A DNA stretch of 54,107 nucleotides, taken from positions 1 through 54,107 of the forward strand of contig JAFUTO010000016.1 of NCBI GenBank assembly GCA_017484205.1, read 5' to 3'. This DNA comes from Bacilli bacterium (GTDB lineage: Bacteria > Bacillota_I > Bacilli_A > RF39 > UBA660). Both the position numbers and the translations under genes were made by a program. The notes below the pieces were generated by a model, which was given only the letters and a program-made list of their open reading frames with translations, was not told where the DNA came from and ran no database searches. Positions 40,458-47,981 of the stretch are shown here, piece after piece. The number at the start of each line of letters is the position of its first letter. The stretch's first letter is position 1.

Positions 40458-40901
40458 ATGAAGAAAGTATTTTATTTATTGGTGGCTTTAGTAGTTATTA
40501 TTGGTGTTAGCGGATGTGAGAAGGTAGAAAAAGGCAATTATAAGGAAGGTACTTATAAAGGTGAAGCTATTGATACATATAATAATGGTAATAATCTAGC
40601 TACTGCAACTATTGAAGTAGATAAAGATGGTAAAATTTCATCTGTATACCTAGATACTGAATATGATGGATCAACTAAGAAAAAATTGGGTAGTGATTAT
40701 AATATGAAGAAATTTAATCCAGGAGCAGCTGGTGAATGGTATGAACAAGTTGAAAAATTAGAGGCTGCTATCATTGAACATCAAGGTATAGATTTTCTTA
40801 ATTTAGATACTGATGGATATACTGAAGCTGTATCAGGATGCACTATTAAAGTTGATGCTTTAATTAAGGCAGTATCTAATGCTTTAGAACAAGCTAAATA
40901 A
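40458..40901 (+). CDS. FMN-binding-domain lipoprotein (PplA-like electron carrier)
   Basis: A 147-aa secreted lipoprotein. The signal peptide ends in the lipobox VSGC with Cys20. The mature part has the FMN-binding fold with GTYKGEAIDTYNN, ATATIEVDKDGKISSVYLDTEYD, and near the C-terminus AVSGCTIKVDAL, where Thr129 stands at the flavinylation position of the S-G-A-T-type motif (Cys in place of Ala). FMN would be attached by the ApbE protein encoded two kb upstream. It likely carries electrons at the outer face of the membrane. SD AGGAGG lies before ATG 40458. Confidence 0.9.
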   Translation: MKKVFYLLVALVVIIGVSGCEKVEKGNYKEGTYKGEAIDTYNNGNNLATATIEVDKDGKISSVYLDTEYDGSTKKKLGSDYNMKKFNPGAAGEWYEQVEKLEAAIIEHQGIDFLNLDTDGYTEAVSGCTIKVDALIKAVSNALEQAK

Positions 40902-40902
40902 A

Positions 40903-40927
40903 GGATATAGAAATATATTCTTTTTTT
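40903..40927 (+). terminator. Terminator of the electron-transfer operon
   Basis: GGATATA (40903-40909) pairs with TATATTC (40914-40920, one G-U) around GAAA, followed by seven T. Confidence 0.8.
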
Positions 40928-40984
40928 GTAAAAAAGGAATTTGAAAAAATTTCACGTATGTTATAAATAGGAGGTGAATTTATA

Positions 40985-41038
40985 ATTAAATATGATTCTG
41001 ATGATAGAATTTTATCTAGAGAATATATTATGAAATAG
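40985..41038 (+). CDS. Possible 17-aa micro-ORF with ATT start
   Basis: A near-perfect SD (AGGAGGTGA, 40969-40977) stands 7 nt before an ATT that opens 17 codons ending in TAG (residues IKYDSDD, then RILSREYIMK). No ATG/GTG/TTG lies at SD distance. A T-rich tract follows. The strength of the SD in an otherwise empty 200-nt gap is the whole case for it; a decayed gene start is equally possible. Confidence 0.3.
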   Translation: MKYDSDDRILSREYIMK

Positions 41039-41098
41039 TCTTTTTTTGCTTTTTTGTAAAAAAGTGATATAATAGGTCTTACTTAAGGGGATGATACT

Positions 41099-41965
41099 AT
41101 GAGAAAAGATGAATTAAAGAAAAAGATTAGCGCATTAAATGATGAAGAAAAAATGGAAATTATTAGGAATTATGTGGAACCAGAAGTTAGTGATGAAGAA
41201 ATTATGCAAATATATAATTCTGCTAGTAATGATCAAATCAATAGATTTCATAGACTTGCTGTAGAAAGAAGAATGACTGACGAAGAAGTAGTCGCTGCTT
41301 TTGATACATTAAATTTAAAGACAAAAGCTACTATTGTTAGACAAGCAATAGAACCTAGAATGACTGATTTACAAGTAGAAGAAGCATTTATGAGATTATC
41401 AGTAGATGAAAAAAATGATAGACTAAGAAAAGTAATATATCCACCAATGAGTGAAGAAGAACTAGAAGATATTTATTCTAATATGTCAAAAGAAGAAAAA
41501 CTTGATATGTACAGTAAAGCATTATCAAGTAAAAAAGAAGAACTAGAAGATTTATCTAAATTTGTTAATCTTGGCTTAAAATATAGTAAGAATTTAACTG
41601 GAGATCCATATAATAATATTCCTTTATATAATGTATATGTTGCTTTCTTTGAAGAAGGGGATTTTACTATTTGTATGGATTATATAGATAAAAATAATAA
41701 TTATTTATTAAGAGATTTATATAGTGACAATATATCTCCAAAATATATAGATGCATTAGAAAATGGTAAAACTAATTTATTTGGTAGTGAAGCATGTCTA
41801 ATAAGATTATGGGATATAATAGATAAAAATATGCTTGGTAAACCATATATTGGTAATGAAACTATCAATAGAATTAAAGATATAATTACAGATTATTTAG
41901 TAGTTAATCCAACATTTTATAGTTCTATAGTTAAAAGTGATGAAAAGAAGGCCTATGTAAGATAG
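41099..41965 (+). CDS. Helical-repeat protein of unknown function
   Basis: A 288-aa cytoplasmic protein that I do not recognise. Residues 10-130 consist of four copies of a 29-residue helical repeat with the core E-K-x5-R-x-x-(V/I)-E-P-x-M-(T/S)-D-E-E-(V/L)-x-x-A-(F/Y). Examples are RNYVEPEVSDEEIMQIY, RLAVERRMTDEEVVAAF, RQAIEPRMTDLQVEEAF and RKVIYPPMSEEELEDIY. The C-terminal half (about 145-288) is a mixed domain with YNNIPLYNVYVAFFEEGDFTI. It has an extended -10 (TGA-TATAAT, 41068-41073) and SD AAGGGGATGAT. The repeats suggest a protein-binding scaffold. Confidence 0.8.
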   Translation: MRKDELKKKISALNDEEKMEIIRNYVEPEVSDEEIMQIYNSASNDQINRFHRLAVERRMTDEEVVAAFDTLNLKTKATIVRQAIEPRMTDLQVEEAFMRLSVDEKNDRLRKVIYPPMSEEELEDIYSNMSKEEKLDMYSKALSSKKEELEDLSKFVNLGLKYSKNLTGDPYNNIPLYNVYVAFFEEGDFTICMDYIDKNNNYLLRDLYSDNISPKYIDALENGKTNLFGSEACLIRLWDIIDKNMLGKPYIGNETINRIKDIITDYLVVNPTFYSSIVKSDEKKAYVR

Positions 41966-41980
41966 TCTTCTTTTTCTTTT
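41943..41980 (+). terminator. Terminator after the helical-repeat gene
   Basis: AAAAGAAG (41943-41950) pairs with CTTCTTTT (41967-41974), extended inside by CTAT/ATAG, then T/C. It spans the stop codon. Confidence 0.75.
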
Positions 41981-42011
41981 TAGTTTATGGTATAATTAAT
42001 TAGGTGATATT

Positions 42012-42467
42012 ATGAAAAAATTAAGTATTGTATCATTAATATCTATAATATTAGATAGAATAATAAAAATATTAGTAGTATCACTTATTACTAGTCCTAT
42101 TGTAATAATTAATGATTTTTTTAATATTACTCCAGCTTATAATTATGGTGCAGCATGGAGCGTATTTAATGGACAAAGATTATTTTTGATATTAATTTCT
42201 ATAATAGTATTAGTATTAATATATTTTATCTTTATAAAGGGTAAAAAACTTAAAAAAATGGAAAGTATAACTTTAGGATTGCTTACTGGTGGTATTATAG
42301 GTAATTTAATAGATAGAGTTATATATGGATATGTAATAGATTATTTGGATTTTAAAATATTTGGATATGACTATCCTATATTTAATCTAGCTGATACATT
42401 TATTGTTATATCAGTAATATTACTAATATTTATTGTATATAAAGGTGATTTAGATGGTAGCGGATAA
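42012..42467 (+). CDS. lspA: Lipoprotein signal peptidase (signal peptidase II)
   Basis: Membrane aspartic protease that removes signal peptides from diacylglyceryl-modified prolipoproteins, such as the FMN lipoprotein above. The 151-aa protein has four membrane segments and the catalytic Asp pair in GNLIDR (Asp101) and FNLADTF (Asp128). NYGAAWSVFNGQ is a slightly divergent form of the family N-x-G-A-A-F/W-S block. TGG-TATAAT (41988-41996) ends 15 nt before the ATG, with SD AGGTGAT. It overlaps the pseudouridine synthase gene by 14 nt, the common lspA-rluD arrangement. Confidence 0.95.
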   Translation: MKKLSIVSLISIILDRIIKILVVSLITSPIVIINDFFNITPAYNYGAAWSVFNGQRLFLILISIIVLVLIYFIFIKGKKLKKMESITLGLLTGGIIGNLIDRVIYGYVIDYLDFKIFGYDYPIFNLADTFIVISVILLIFIVYKGDLDGSG

Positions 42468-43338
42468 TGATTATAAGAGAATAGATGTCTATTTAATGAA
42501 TGAACTTGATATGAGTAGAAGTAAGGTTGAAAAGTTAATTAAAGATGGACATGTTACTGTTAATGGTAAAAGTATAAAACCAAGTTATAGTGTTAAAAAA
42601 AATGATAATATTGAGTATGAAATAGTAGAAGAGGATATGGATGTTGAACCTGAAAATATACCACTTGATATTGTATATGAAGATGATGATGTCATAGTTA
42701 TAAATAAAGCAAATGGTATGGTAGTTCATCCCGCACCTGGTAATTATCATGGTACTTTGGTAAATGCTTTAATGTATCATTTTAAAAATTTAAGTAATAT
42801 AAATGGACCATTAAGACCTGGTATTGTACATAGAATAGATGCGGATACAACTGGACTCTTAATGGTTGCTAAAAATGATAAAGCTCATGAGATATTAGCT
42901 AAGGAATTAGAAGAAAAGAAGACTAAAAGAAAATATGTTGCACTTGTATGGGGTGTTATAGAAGAAGATACAGCTACAATTGACGCGCCTATAGGTAGAG
43001 ATGAAAAAGATAGAAAAAAAATGGCAGTTATTGGTAGTGGTAAGAAGGCTATCACACATATAAATGTTTTAAAGAGGTATAAAGATGCTACTTTGATAGA
43101 ATGTATACTAGAAACAGGTAGAACACATCAAATAAGAGTACATTTAAATTATATAGGTCATCCTTTAGTGAATGATCCTGTATATGGAAGAAGAAAAATA
43201 ATAGATGATAGTGGACAATGTTTACACGCGAAAGAATTAGGTTTTGTTCATCCAACTACTAAAAAAGAGATGTATTTTACATCTAAATTACCTGAGTGTT
43301 TTACTAATATATTAAGTATTTTTGAAAAGGAGGATTAA
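42454..43338 (+). CDS. RluA/RluD-family pseudouridine synthase
   Basis: Isomerises uridine to pseudouridine in RNA, most likely 23S rRNA. The 294-aa protein has an N-terminal S4 RNA-binding domain (DVYLMNELDMSRSKVEKLIKDGHVTVNG, residues 11-38, in two consecutive stretches), NKANGMVVHPAPG, the catalytic block HRIDADTTGLL (Asp129) and ETGRTHQIRVHLNYIGHPLVND. Start ATG 42454 lies inside lspA with SD AAAGGTGAT. RluD is the nearest functional name, but the exact target uridines cannot be told. Confidence 0.93.
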   Translation: MVADNDYKRIDVYLMNELDMSRSKVEKLIKDGHVTVNGKSIKPSYSVKKNDNIEYEIVEEDMDVEPENIPLDIVYEDDDVIVINKANGMVVHPAPGNYHGTLVNALMYHFKNLSNINGPLRPGIVHRIDADTTGLLMVAKNDKAHEILAKELEEKKTKRKYVALVWGVIEEDTATIDAPIGRDEKDRKKMAVIGSGKKAITHINVLKRYKDATLIECILETGRTHQIRVHLNYIGHPLVNDPVYGRRKIIDDSGQCLHAKELGFVHPTTKKEMYFTSKLPECFTNILSIFEKED

Positions 43339-43339
43339 A

Positions 43340-44476
43340 ATGGTTGATCAAGATGAATTAATTATGACAATGTTACATTATTTTATAACTAAAAAAGATT
43401 ATAATCCTATTATCTTGCATGGTGCCAAAAACGAAATATGGTTAGAAAATTTAGAAGAGGAATATCGTATTGTTCGTATCATATCTAATTATATTCATAA
43501 TAATGATCAATTAGATTTTGATTTATTTAAAACAAAGAAAATAGGTAAACAAATAAAAGGAAAAACATTAACACTTAATTTGAATATATTAAATATATAT
43601 ACTAATTTAGGTGATAATGTGGATTTAGAAAAAGTAGAAACTAATAAAATGAAATGCTTAAATATTAAAAAAATAGGCGATTTTAAAAAATATAGTGATG
43701 TTTTAGAAATATATCCTAAATTAGATAAGAAACCTGAGACATTAAAAGGTATGGATTTATTTATGAAATTAACTACTGAAATTAGTGAGAAAACGGAGAA
43801 GGATGCTATGGATAGTGAAAAGATATTTAGTATGAAAAAACCAATAATAACATATAGCTTAATTGCTATTAATATTATTGTGTTCGCACTTATGTATATA
43901 TTAGGAAATGGTTCAACTGATACATTAACATTAATAAAATTTGGTGCTAATAATGCTGAAATGGTTAGACTAGGTGAGTATTATAGATTATTTACATCTA
44001 CATTCCTACATATAGGATTAATTCATTTAGTTTTTAATATGTATGCTTTATATATAATAGGACCACAAATAGAAAGTTTCTTTGGGAAAACAAAATATTT
44101 ACTAATCTATATCTTAGGTGGCATCATAGGCAATTTATTTGCTAATATATTTGAAGTAAATACTATAGGTGCTGGTGCATCAGGTGCGATATTTGCTTTA
44201 TTTGGTGCATTATTATACTTTGGATATCATTATAGAGTTTATTTAGGTTCGGTTATACGAACTCAAATAGTTCCTGTAATATTAATTAATTTAGCGGTTA
44301 GTTTTATGTCTTCAGGTATAAGTGCTGCCGCACATATTGGGGGACTTATAGGTGGTATTTTAGTATCTATGGCTGTTGGTGTACCTAAAAAGTCAAGTAA
44401 GGCTGAAAGAGTTAATGGTACGATAGTTACAATACTATTAATTGGATTTCTAGTATATATGGGAATATTTAGATAA
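43340..44476 (+). CDS. Rhomboid-family intramembrane serine protease (GluP-like)
   Basis: A 378-aa protein with a soluble N-terminal domain of about 165 residues and seven membrane segments, the layout of Bacillus GluP (YqgP). Catalytic dyad: GASGAIFALFG with Ser281, and AAHIGGLIGG with His332. HIGLIHLVFNMYALYIIG carries the conserved His/Asn of helix 2. It cleaves membrane proteins within the bilayer; GluP also helps in membrane-protein quality control. The start is ATG 43340, just after the rluD-like stop and an AAAGGAGG SD; the frame is open a little further upstream but lacks an SD. Confidence 0.92.
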   Translation: MVDQDELIMTMLHYFITKKDYNPIILHGAKNEIWLENLEEEYRIVRIISNYIHNNDQLDFDLFKTKKIGKQIKGKTLTLNLNILNIYTNLGDNVDLEKVETNKMKCLNIKKIGDFKKYSDVLEIYPKLDKKPETLKGMDLFMKLTTEISEKTEKDAMDSEKIFSMKKPIITYSLIAINIIVFALMYILGNGSTDTLTLIKFGANNAEMVRLGEYYRLFTSTFLHIGLIHLVFNMYALYIIGPQIESFFGKTKYLLIYILGGIIGNLFANIFEVNTIGAGASGAIFALFGALLYFGYHYRVYLGSVIRTQIVPVILINLAVSFMSSGISAAAHIGGLIGGILVSMAVGVPKKSSKAERVNGTIVTILLIGFLVYMGIFR

Positions 44477-44499
44477 GAAACTATTTAGTTTCTTTTTTT
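44475..44499 (+). terminator. Terminator after the rhomboid gene
   Basis: AAGAAACTA (44475-44483) and TAGTTTCTT (44486-44494) form a stem with a very short loop, followed by T. Confidence 0.82.
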
Positions 44500-44505
44500 G
44501 TCAAT

Positions 44506-44550
44506 AAAAAACAGCAACCGCGGCGAATAATGGTCACCTCGACTGCTGTT
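44506..44550 (-). terminator. GC-rich hairpin, terminator of the minus-strand membrane-protein gene
   Basis: AACAGCA (44510-44516) and TGCTGTT (44544-44550) close a hairpin. On the minus strand the stem can extend by G-C and G-U pairs to about 14 bp with one A-G mismatch, and is followed by six T. The inner part (CCGCGG and TGGTCACCTCG) is far richer in G+C than anything nearby. Confidence 0.7.
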
Positions 44551-44589
44551 ATAAGTAAATTATATATTATTATTTATAATATGTCAATT

Positions 44590-44958
44590 TTATTTTTCTT
44601 TCCTCTTATTTATACCAAAAATACTACCTAGTATTGATATGCCTAAAACAATACCATAATATAAAATAGCTTTAATAGTAAATGGCATATTAAATACTAA
44701 ATAATTAAATAGTAATAGAATAACTACAATAATACCACCAAATTTTAGACCTTCTAACCATCCATTGCTTTTACTATTATTACCAAAATTATAACTACCA
44801 ATTAATATAGATATTATAAGAGTAATATATTTTAAGATATTTAATACTTTATAACTTATAATACCAAAATAGTTAAGTATAGTAAGTAATAATATCACTA
44901 CAAGTATAGGTACTAAAACATAAAGTAAAGATTTTAAAGTTTTTTTTAGATATTCCAT
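44590..44958 (-). CDS. TIGR04086-like four-helix membrane protein
   Basis: A 122-aa integral membrane protein with four hydrophobic segments (about 9-28, 40-58, 70-88, 95-113). Gly-rich helix ends (GSYNFGNNSKSNGWLEGLKFGG) and a basic C-terminus (FGINKRKEK) match the TIGR04086/YrzE family of Firmicutes, whose function is unknown. SD GGTGATAAT precedes its ATG at 44958. It diverges from the DUF421 gene across a 72-nt gap. Confidence 0.78.
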   Translation of the reverse strand: MEYLKKTLKSLLYVLVPILVVILLLTILNYFGIISYKVLNILKYITLIISILIGSYNFGNNSKSNGWLEGLKFGGIIVVILLLFNYLVFNMPFTIKAILYYGIVLGISILGSIFGINKRKEK

Positions 44959-45030
44959 ATTATCACCAATTAATTATATTTATTTTGTATAAGAAATATA
45001 ACTATGTACAAAATAAAAATGGTGATATTT

Positions 45031-45660
45031 ATGTATTTTACAATCGCGTATCGTACAGTATTTTTATATATTCTAATAGTTATATATTATAGAATAATGG
45101 GTAAGAAAGAAGTAGGGGAATTAGGAATAATAGATTTAATTGTATCTTTTTCAATAGCTGAACTTGCATCTATTTGTATAGAAGAACCTGATAAATCTAT
45201 ATTTACTTCTATATTACCAATAACTTTATTAGTAATATTAGAAATAACATTAAGTTATATTGGTATGAAAAGTGATAAGTTTAGAAAAATGACTGATGGA
45301 AGTCCATCTGTCATTATAGATAAGGGCAAAATAAATTTAAAGGTAATGTCTAAATTAAGATATACTTTAGATGATCTATTAACTCAAATAAGAGAAAAAG
45401 ATGTTAAAAATCTAGAAGAAGTAAAATATGCGGTACTAGAAACAGATGGTGAATTATCTGTATTTACTGATAATTATGATTATCCACTACCATTAATTGT
45501 AGATGGTGTTGTTGATACTGAAACTTTAAAAAATATTAAGAAAAATGATATTTGGTTAAATGAAATGTTAAAGAAAAATAATGTTGAATTAGAAAATGTA
45601 TATTATGCCTTTTATCGCAACAATAGTACATTTATTATTAAAAAAGATGAATTACTTTAG
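45031..45660 (+). CDS. DUF421-family membrane protein
   Basis: A 209-aa protein of the YdfS/YrbG/YetF (DUF421) family: three N-terminal membrane segments, then a cytoplasmic/peripheral domain. Family blocks are YRIMGKKEVGELGIIDLIVSFSIAELA, GSPSVIIDKGKINLKVMSK and LRYTLDDLLTQIREKDVKNLEEVKYAVLET (given as successive motifs). Function unknown; some members are sporulation-controlled. The start is ATG 45031 with SD GGTGAT; the upstream in-frame Met lacks an SD. Its 3' end overlaps the convergent spoVB-like gene by 9 nt. Confidence 0.88.
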   Translation: MYFTIAYRTVFLYILIVIYYRIMGKKEVGELGIIDLIVSFSIAELASICIEEPDKSIFTSILPITLLVILEITLSYIGMKSDKFRKMTDGSPSVIIDKGKINLKVMSKLRYTLDDLLTQIREKDVKNLEEVKYAVLETDGELSVFTDNYDYPLPLIVDGVVDTETLKNIKKNDIWLNEMLKKNNVELENVYYAFYRNNSTFIIKKDELL

Positions 45661-46941
45661 ATATCTTCTAACTCTAATAATATGATGTATAGTTACATAA
45701 ATGATATTTAATGAAGTTGATATTAAAAGTCCATATAAACCGATGCGAAAGTGACAAAGTATAAATAATGATATTGTTCTAATAATTGTTCCTACTAAGG
45801 TGCCGTGTAAGGCATCTTTTGCTTTATCCATGGCTTGTAAACTTGATGTTAAAGGTGCTTGTATATAATGTAGTAAACATACAGGTGCTAAAAAACGCAT
45901 ATAAGATATACCTTCATTAGTATGGTATAAAAGATTAAGTGGAATTTTAGGAAAAATCATGATTAATATAGTAAATGGTATTCCTATTAATAATGAATAA
46001 AATATTGCTTGTTTAATCTTTTTGGATGTATATTTATAATCTCTTTTAGTGTAACTTTTACTAATAATAGGAAGCAGGGCACTAGAAATAGCTAATGTAA
46101 AAAATGAAGGTAATAATAAAATCGGCATGATATAACCATTAATAATACCATATTCTGTTACTATATAATCATTTTGGTATCCAATGCTTAATAATGAATA
46201 AGTCATGATAATAGGCTCTAAGAAATAACCAATAGTACCTATTAATCTAGAAGCAGTTGAAGGTATACCAATGCTAAATATATCATGTATATCTTTAATA
46301 TTCATTTTAAAATCTCTTTTGTTTATAGAAAAATTCTTAGGTAAAAACAAAAATAAGATAAATATTGATGATAATTCACTTATTATATTAATTAAAATAA
46401 CAAACATCACTGCGTAGATAATTCCTTTTGATAAAAAATAAGGTATTCCTATAATCATGATAATAAGTCGTACTAAATCTTCACATATATTTGATACAAC
46501 ATGTGGTATCATTTTTTGCTTGCCAAAGAAGTAACCTCTTAATACACTGGATATATCTATGAATGGTAATACTAACCCCATACATATAATTGGATATTTA
46601 TAATCTGGATTATGTAGTAGATTAGAAGCTATAAAACTACTTAATAAAGTAACTACTAAAATAACAATAAAATCAAATATTACTGTGATTGGTATGATGG
46701 AAAAAACTAAATTTTTATTATTTCTTGTATCCTCTGCAACTAATTTTGAAATCGCGTTAGGTAATCCTAAACTAGCTAAGGCCATTAGAAAATTAAAAGT
46801 TGGCATTAGCATCATATAAGTTCCTACACCTTCAGTGCCTAACATTCTAGAAAGGACAACTCTAATAATCATACTAAGTATTTTAGTAATAATTCCTCCA
46901 ATTATTAGAATGATTGTAGATTTAACTAAAGTATTTTTCAT
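45652..46941 (-). CDS. SpoVB/MurJ-like MOP-family flippase
   Basis: A 429-aa polytopic protein with about 12-14 membrane segments, of the polysaccharide-transport/MOP superfamily. The N-terminus KNTLVKSTIILIIGGIITKI and RVVLSRMLGTEGVGTYMML is typical of SpoVB/YkvU-type proteins. In spore formers SpoVB acts in cortex formation, and related proteins flip lipid II. With spoIIGA, sigE and sigG nearby, SpoVB is the best reading. The start at 46941 follows ATGGTGATATC on the minus strand; the 25 upstream in-frame codons are unlikely. It ends tail-to-tail within the DUF421 gene. Confidence 0.87.
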   Translation of the reverse strand: MKNTLVKSTIILIIGGIITKILSMIIRVVLSRMLGTEGVGTYMMLMPTFNFLMALASLGLPNAISKLVAEDTRNNKNLVFSIIPITVIFDFIVILVVTLLSSFIASNLLHNPDYKYPIICMGLVLPFIDISSVLRGYFFGKQKMIPHVVSNICEDLVRLIIMIIGIPYFLSKGIIYAVMFVILINIISELSSIFILFLFLPKNFSINKRDFKMNIKDIHDIFSIGIPSTASRLIGTIGYFLEPIIMTYSLLSIGYQNDYIVTEYGIINGYIMPILLLPSFFTLAISSALLPIISKSYTKRDYKYTSKKIKQAIFYSLLIGIPFTILIMIFPKIPLNLLYHTNEGISYMRFLAPVCLLHYIQAPLTSSLQAMDKAKDALHGTLVGTIIRTISLFILCHFRIGLYGLLISTSLNIIYVTIHHIIRVRRYLK

Positions 46942-47045
46942 GATATCACCATAAAAATATATTAAGAAATTGGACAAAATATACACGATAATCTTACTTC
47001 TTGTAATATTTGACAAAAATTGTTATAATTTAAATAGGTGATAAT

Positions 47046-47921
47046 ATGAAAAAGGGATTTACTTTAGTAGAATTATTAGCAGTTATAGTATTATTAGGAA
47101 TATTAGCTGCGATTACTTATCCAATTGTTGGTGATATTATATCAAGAGCAAATGAACAGGCATATTCAGATAATGTTGATACTATTAGAAGAGCAGCAAG
47201 TGATTGGGTTTTATCAAATTCTAGATTATTACCTAAGAATGAAAATGAATCTATTATTGTATATTTAGGTGAACTTAAGTTAAATAGTGACCTTGATAAA
47301 AATATTAAAAATCCAAAAACTGGGAATTTATTATCCAATAACACTTCAGTTGTTATAACTAAAATAGGTCAGAAATATAATTTTGAAGTTAATATAGTTG
47401 ATGTTGATACAACAGAAAATGATAATGCTCCATTAATTGTTATTGAAGGTGATATTATCGATTATGTAGAAGTTAATCAAGATGGTATTGCTTATAATAT
47501 TCCAAGTGTTTTAAAAGTAATGACATCAAATGGTTCAATTATAACAGGTGGACACATTAGTACACAAATACTTCAAGATGATGAAGAAGTAAGTTCAGTT
47601 GATACTAGTAAATTAGGAACTTATAGAATAATTTATAGTGTTACTTATGAAGGTGTTACTGGTAATTATGATAAATTAGTTATTGTTAGAGATACAACAA
47701 GACCAGAACTTAATGTAGGGGAAAATATAAGTTGTACATTAGATAGTATTCCAGAAAATTTATTAGAAGGTGTTACTGTAACTGATAACAGTGGTGAGAC
47801 TATTACTCCAGAAGTTAGATCTGAACTTCAAAGCCTTAAAGGTACTTATGATGTTTATTACACTGCTACTGATTCAAGTGGCAATAGTATAACAAAGAAA
47901 AAAAGAGTATCTATTAATTAG
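47046..47921 (+). CDS. Type IV pilin-like protein with Ig-like domain
   Basis: A 291-aa secreted protein. The N-terminus KKGFTLVELLAVIVLLGILAA is a class III (pilin-type) signal, with cleavage expected between Gly4 and Phe5, and Glu9 is at the +5 position needed for assembly. A pilin-like helix continues to about residue 55. Residues 120-291 look like a DUF5011-type immunoglobulin-like fold, with NAPLIVIEGDIIDYVEVNQD, LGTYRIIYSVTYEG, VRDTTRPELNVGEN and LKGTYDVYYTATDSSGNS. TGT-TATAAT (47021-47029) ends 16 nt before the ATG; SD AGGTGATAAT. No pilus assembly genes are in the window. Confidence 0.88.
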   Translation: MKKGFTLVELLAVIVLLGILAAITYPIVGDIISRANEQAYSDNVDTIRRAASDWVLSNSRLLPKNENESIIVYLGELKLNSDLDKNIKNPKTGNLLSNNTSVVITKIGQKYNFEVNIVDVDTTENDNAPLIVIEGDIIDYVEVNQDGIAYNIPSVLKVMTSNGSIITGGHISTQILQDDEEVSSVDTSKLGTYRIIYSVTYEGVTGNYDKLVIVRDTTRPELNVGENISCTLDSIPENLLEGVTVTDNSGETITPEVRSELQSLKGTYDVYYTATDSSGNSITKKKRVSIN

Positions 47922-47951
47922 AAAGGTAGTTTTACTATTTTTCTTTTTTTT
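47921..47951 (+). terminator. Terminator after the pilin-like gene
   Basis: GAAAGGTAGT (47921-47930) pairs with ACTATTTTTC (47934-47943) with two G-U pairs, followed by eight T. Confidence 0.8.
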
Positions 47952-47981
47952 AGTATAATAAATGTGAATTGAGGTGATTAT

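Noticed and set aside
47010-47029. TTGACA at 47010 as -35 for the pilin gene
   Set aside because: Only 8 nt separate it from TATAAT at 47024, so it cannot pair with that -10; the promoter is better read as an extended -10.
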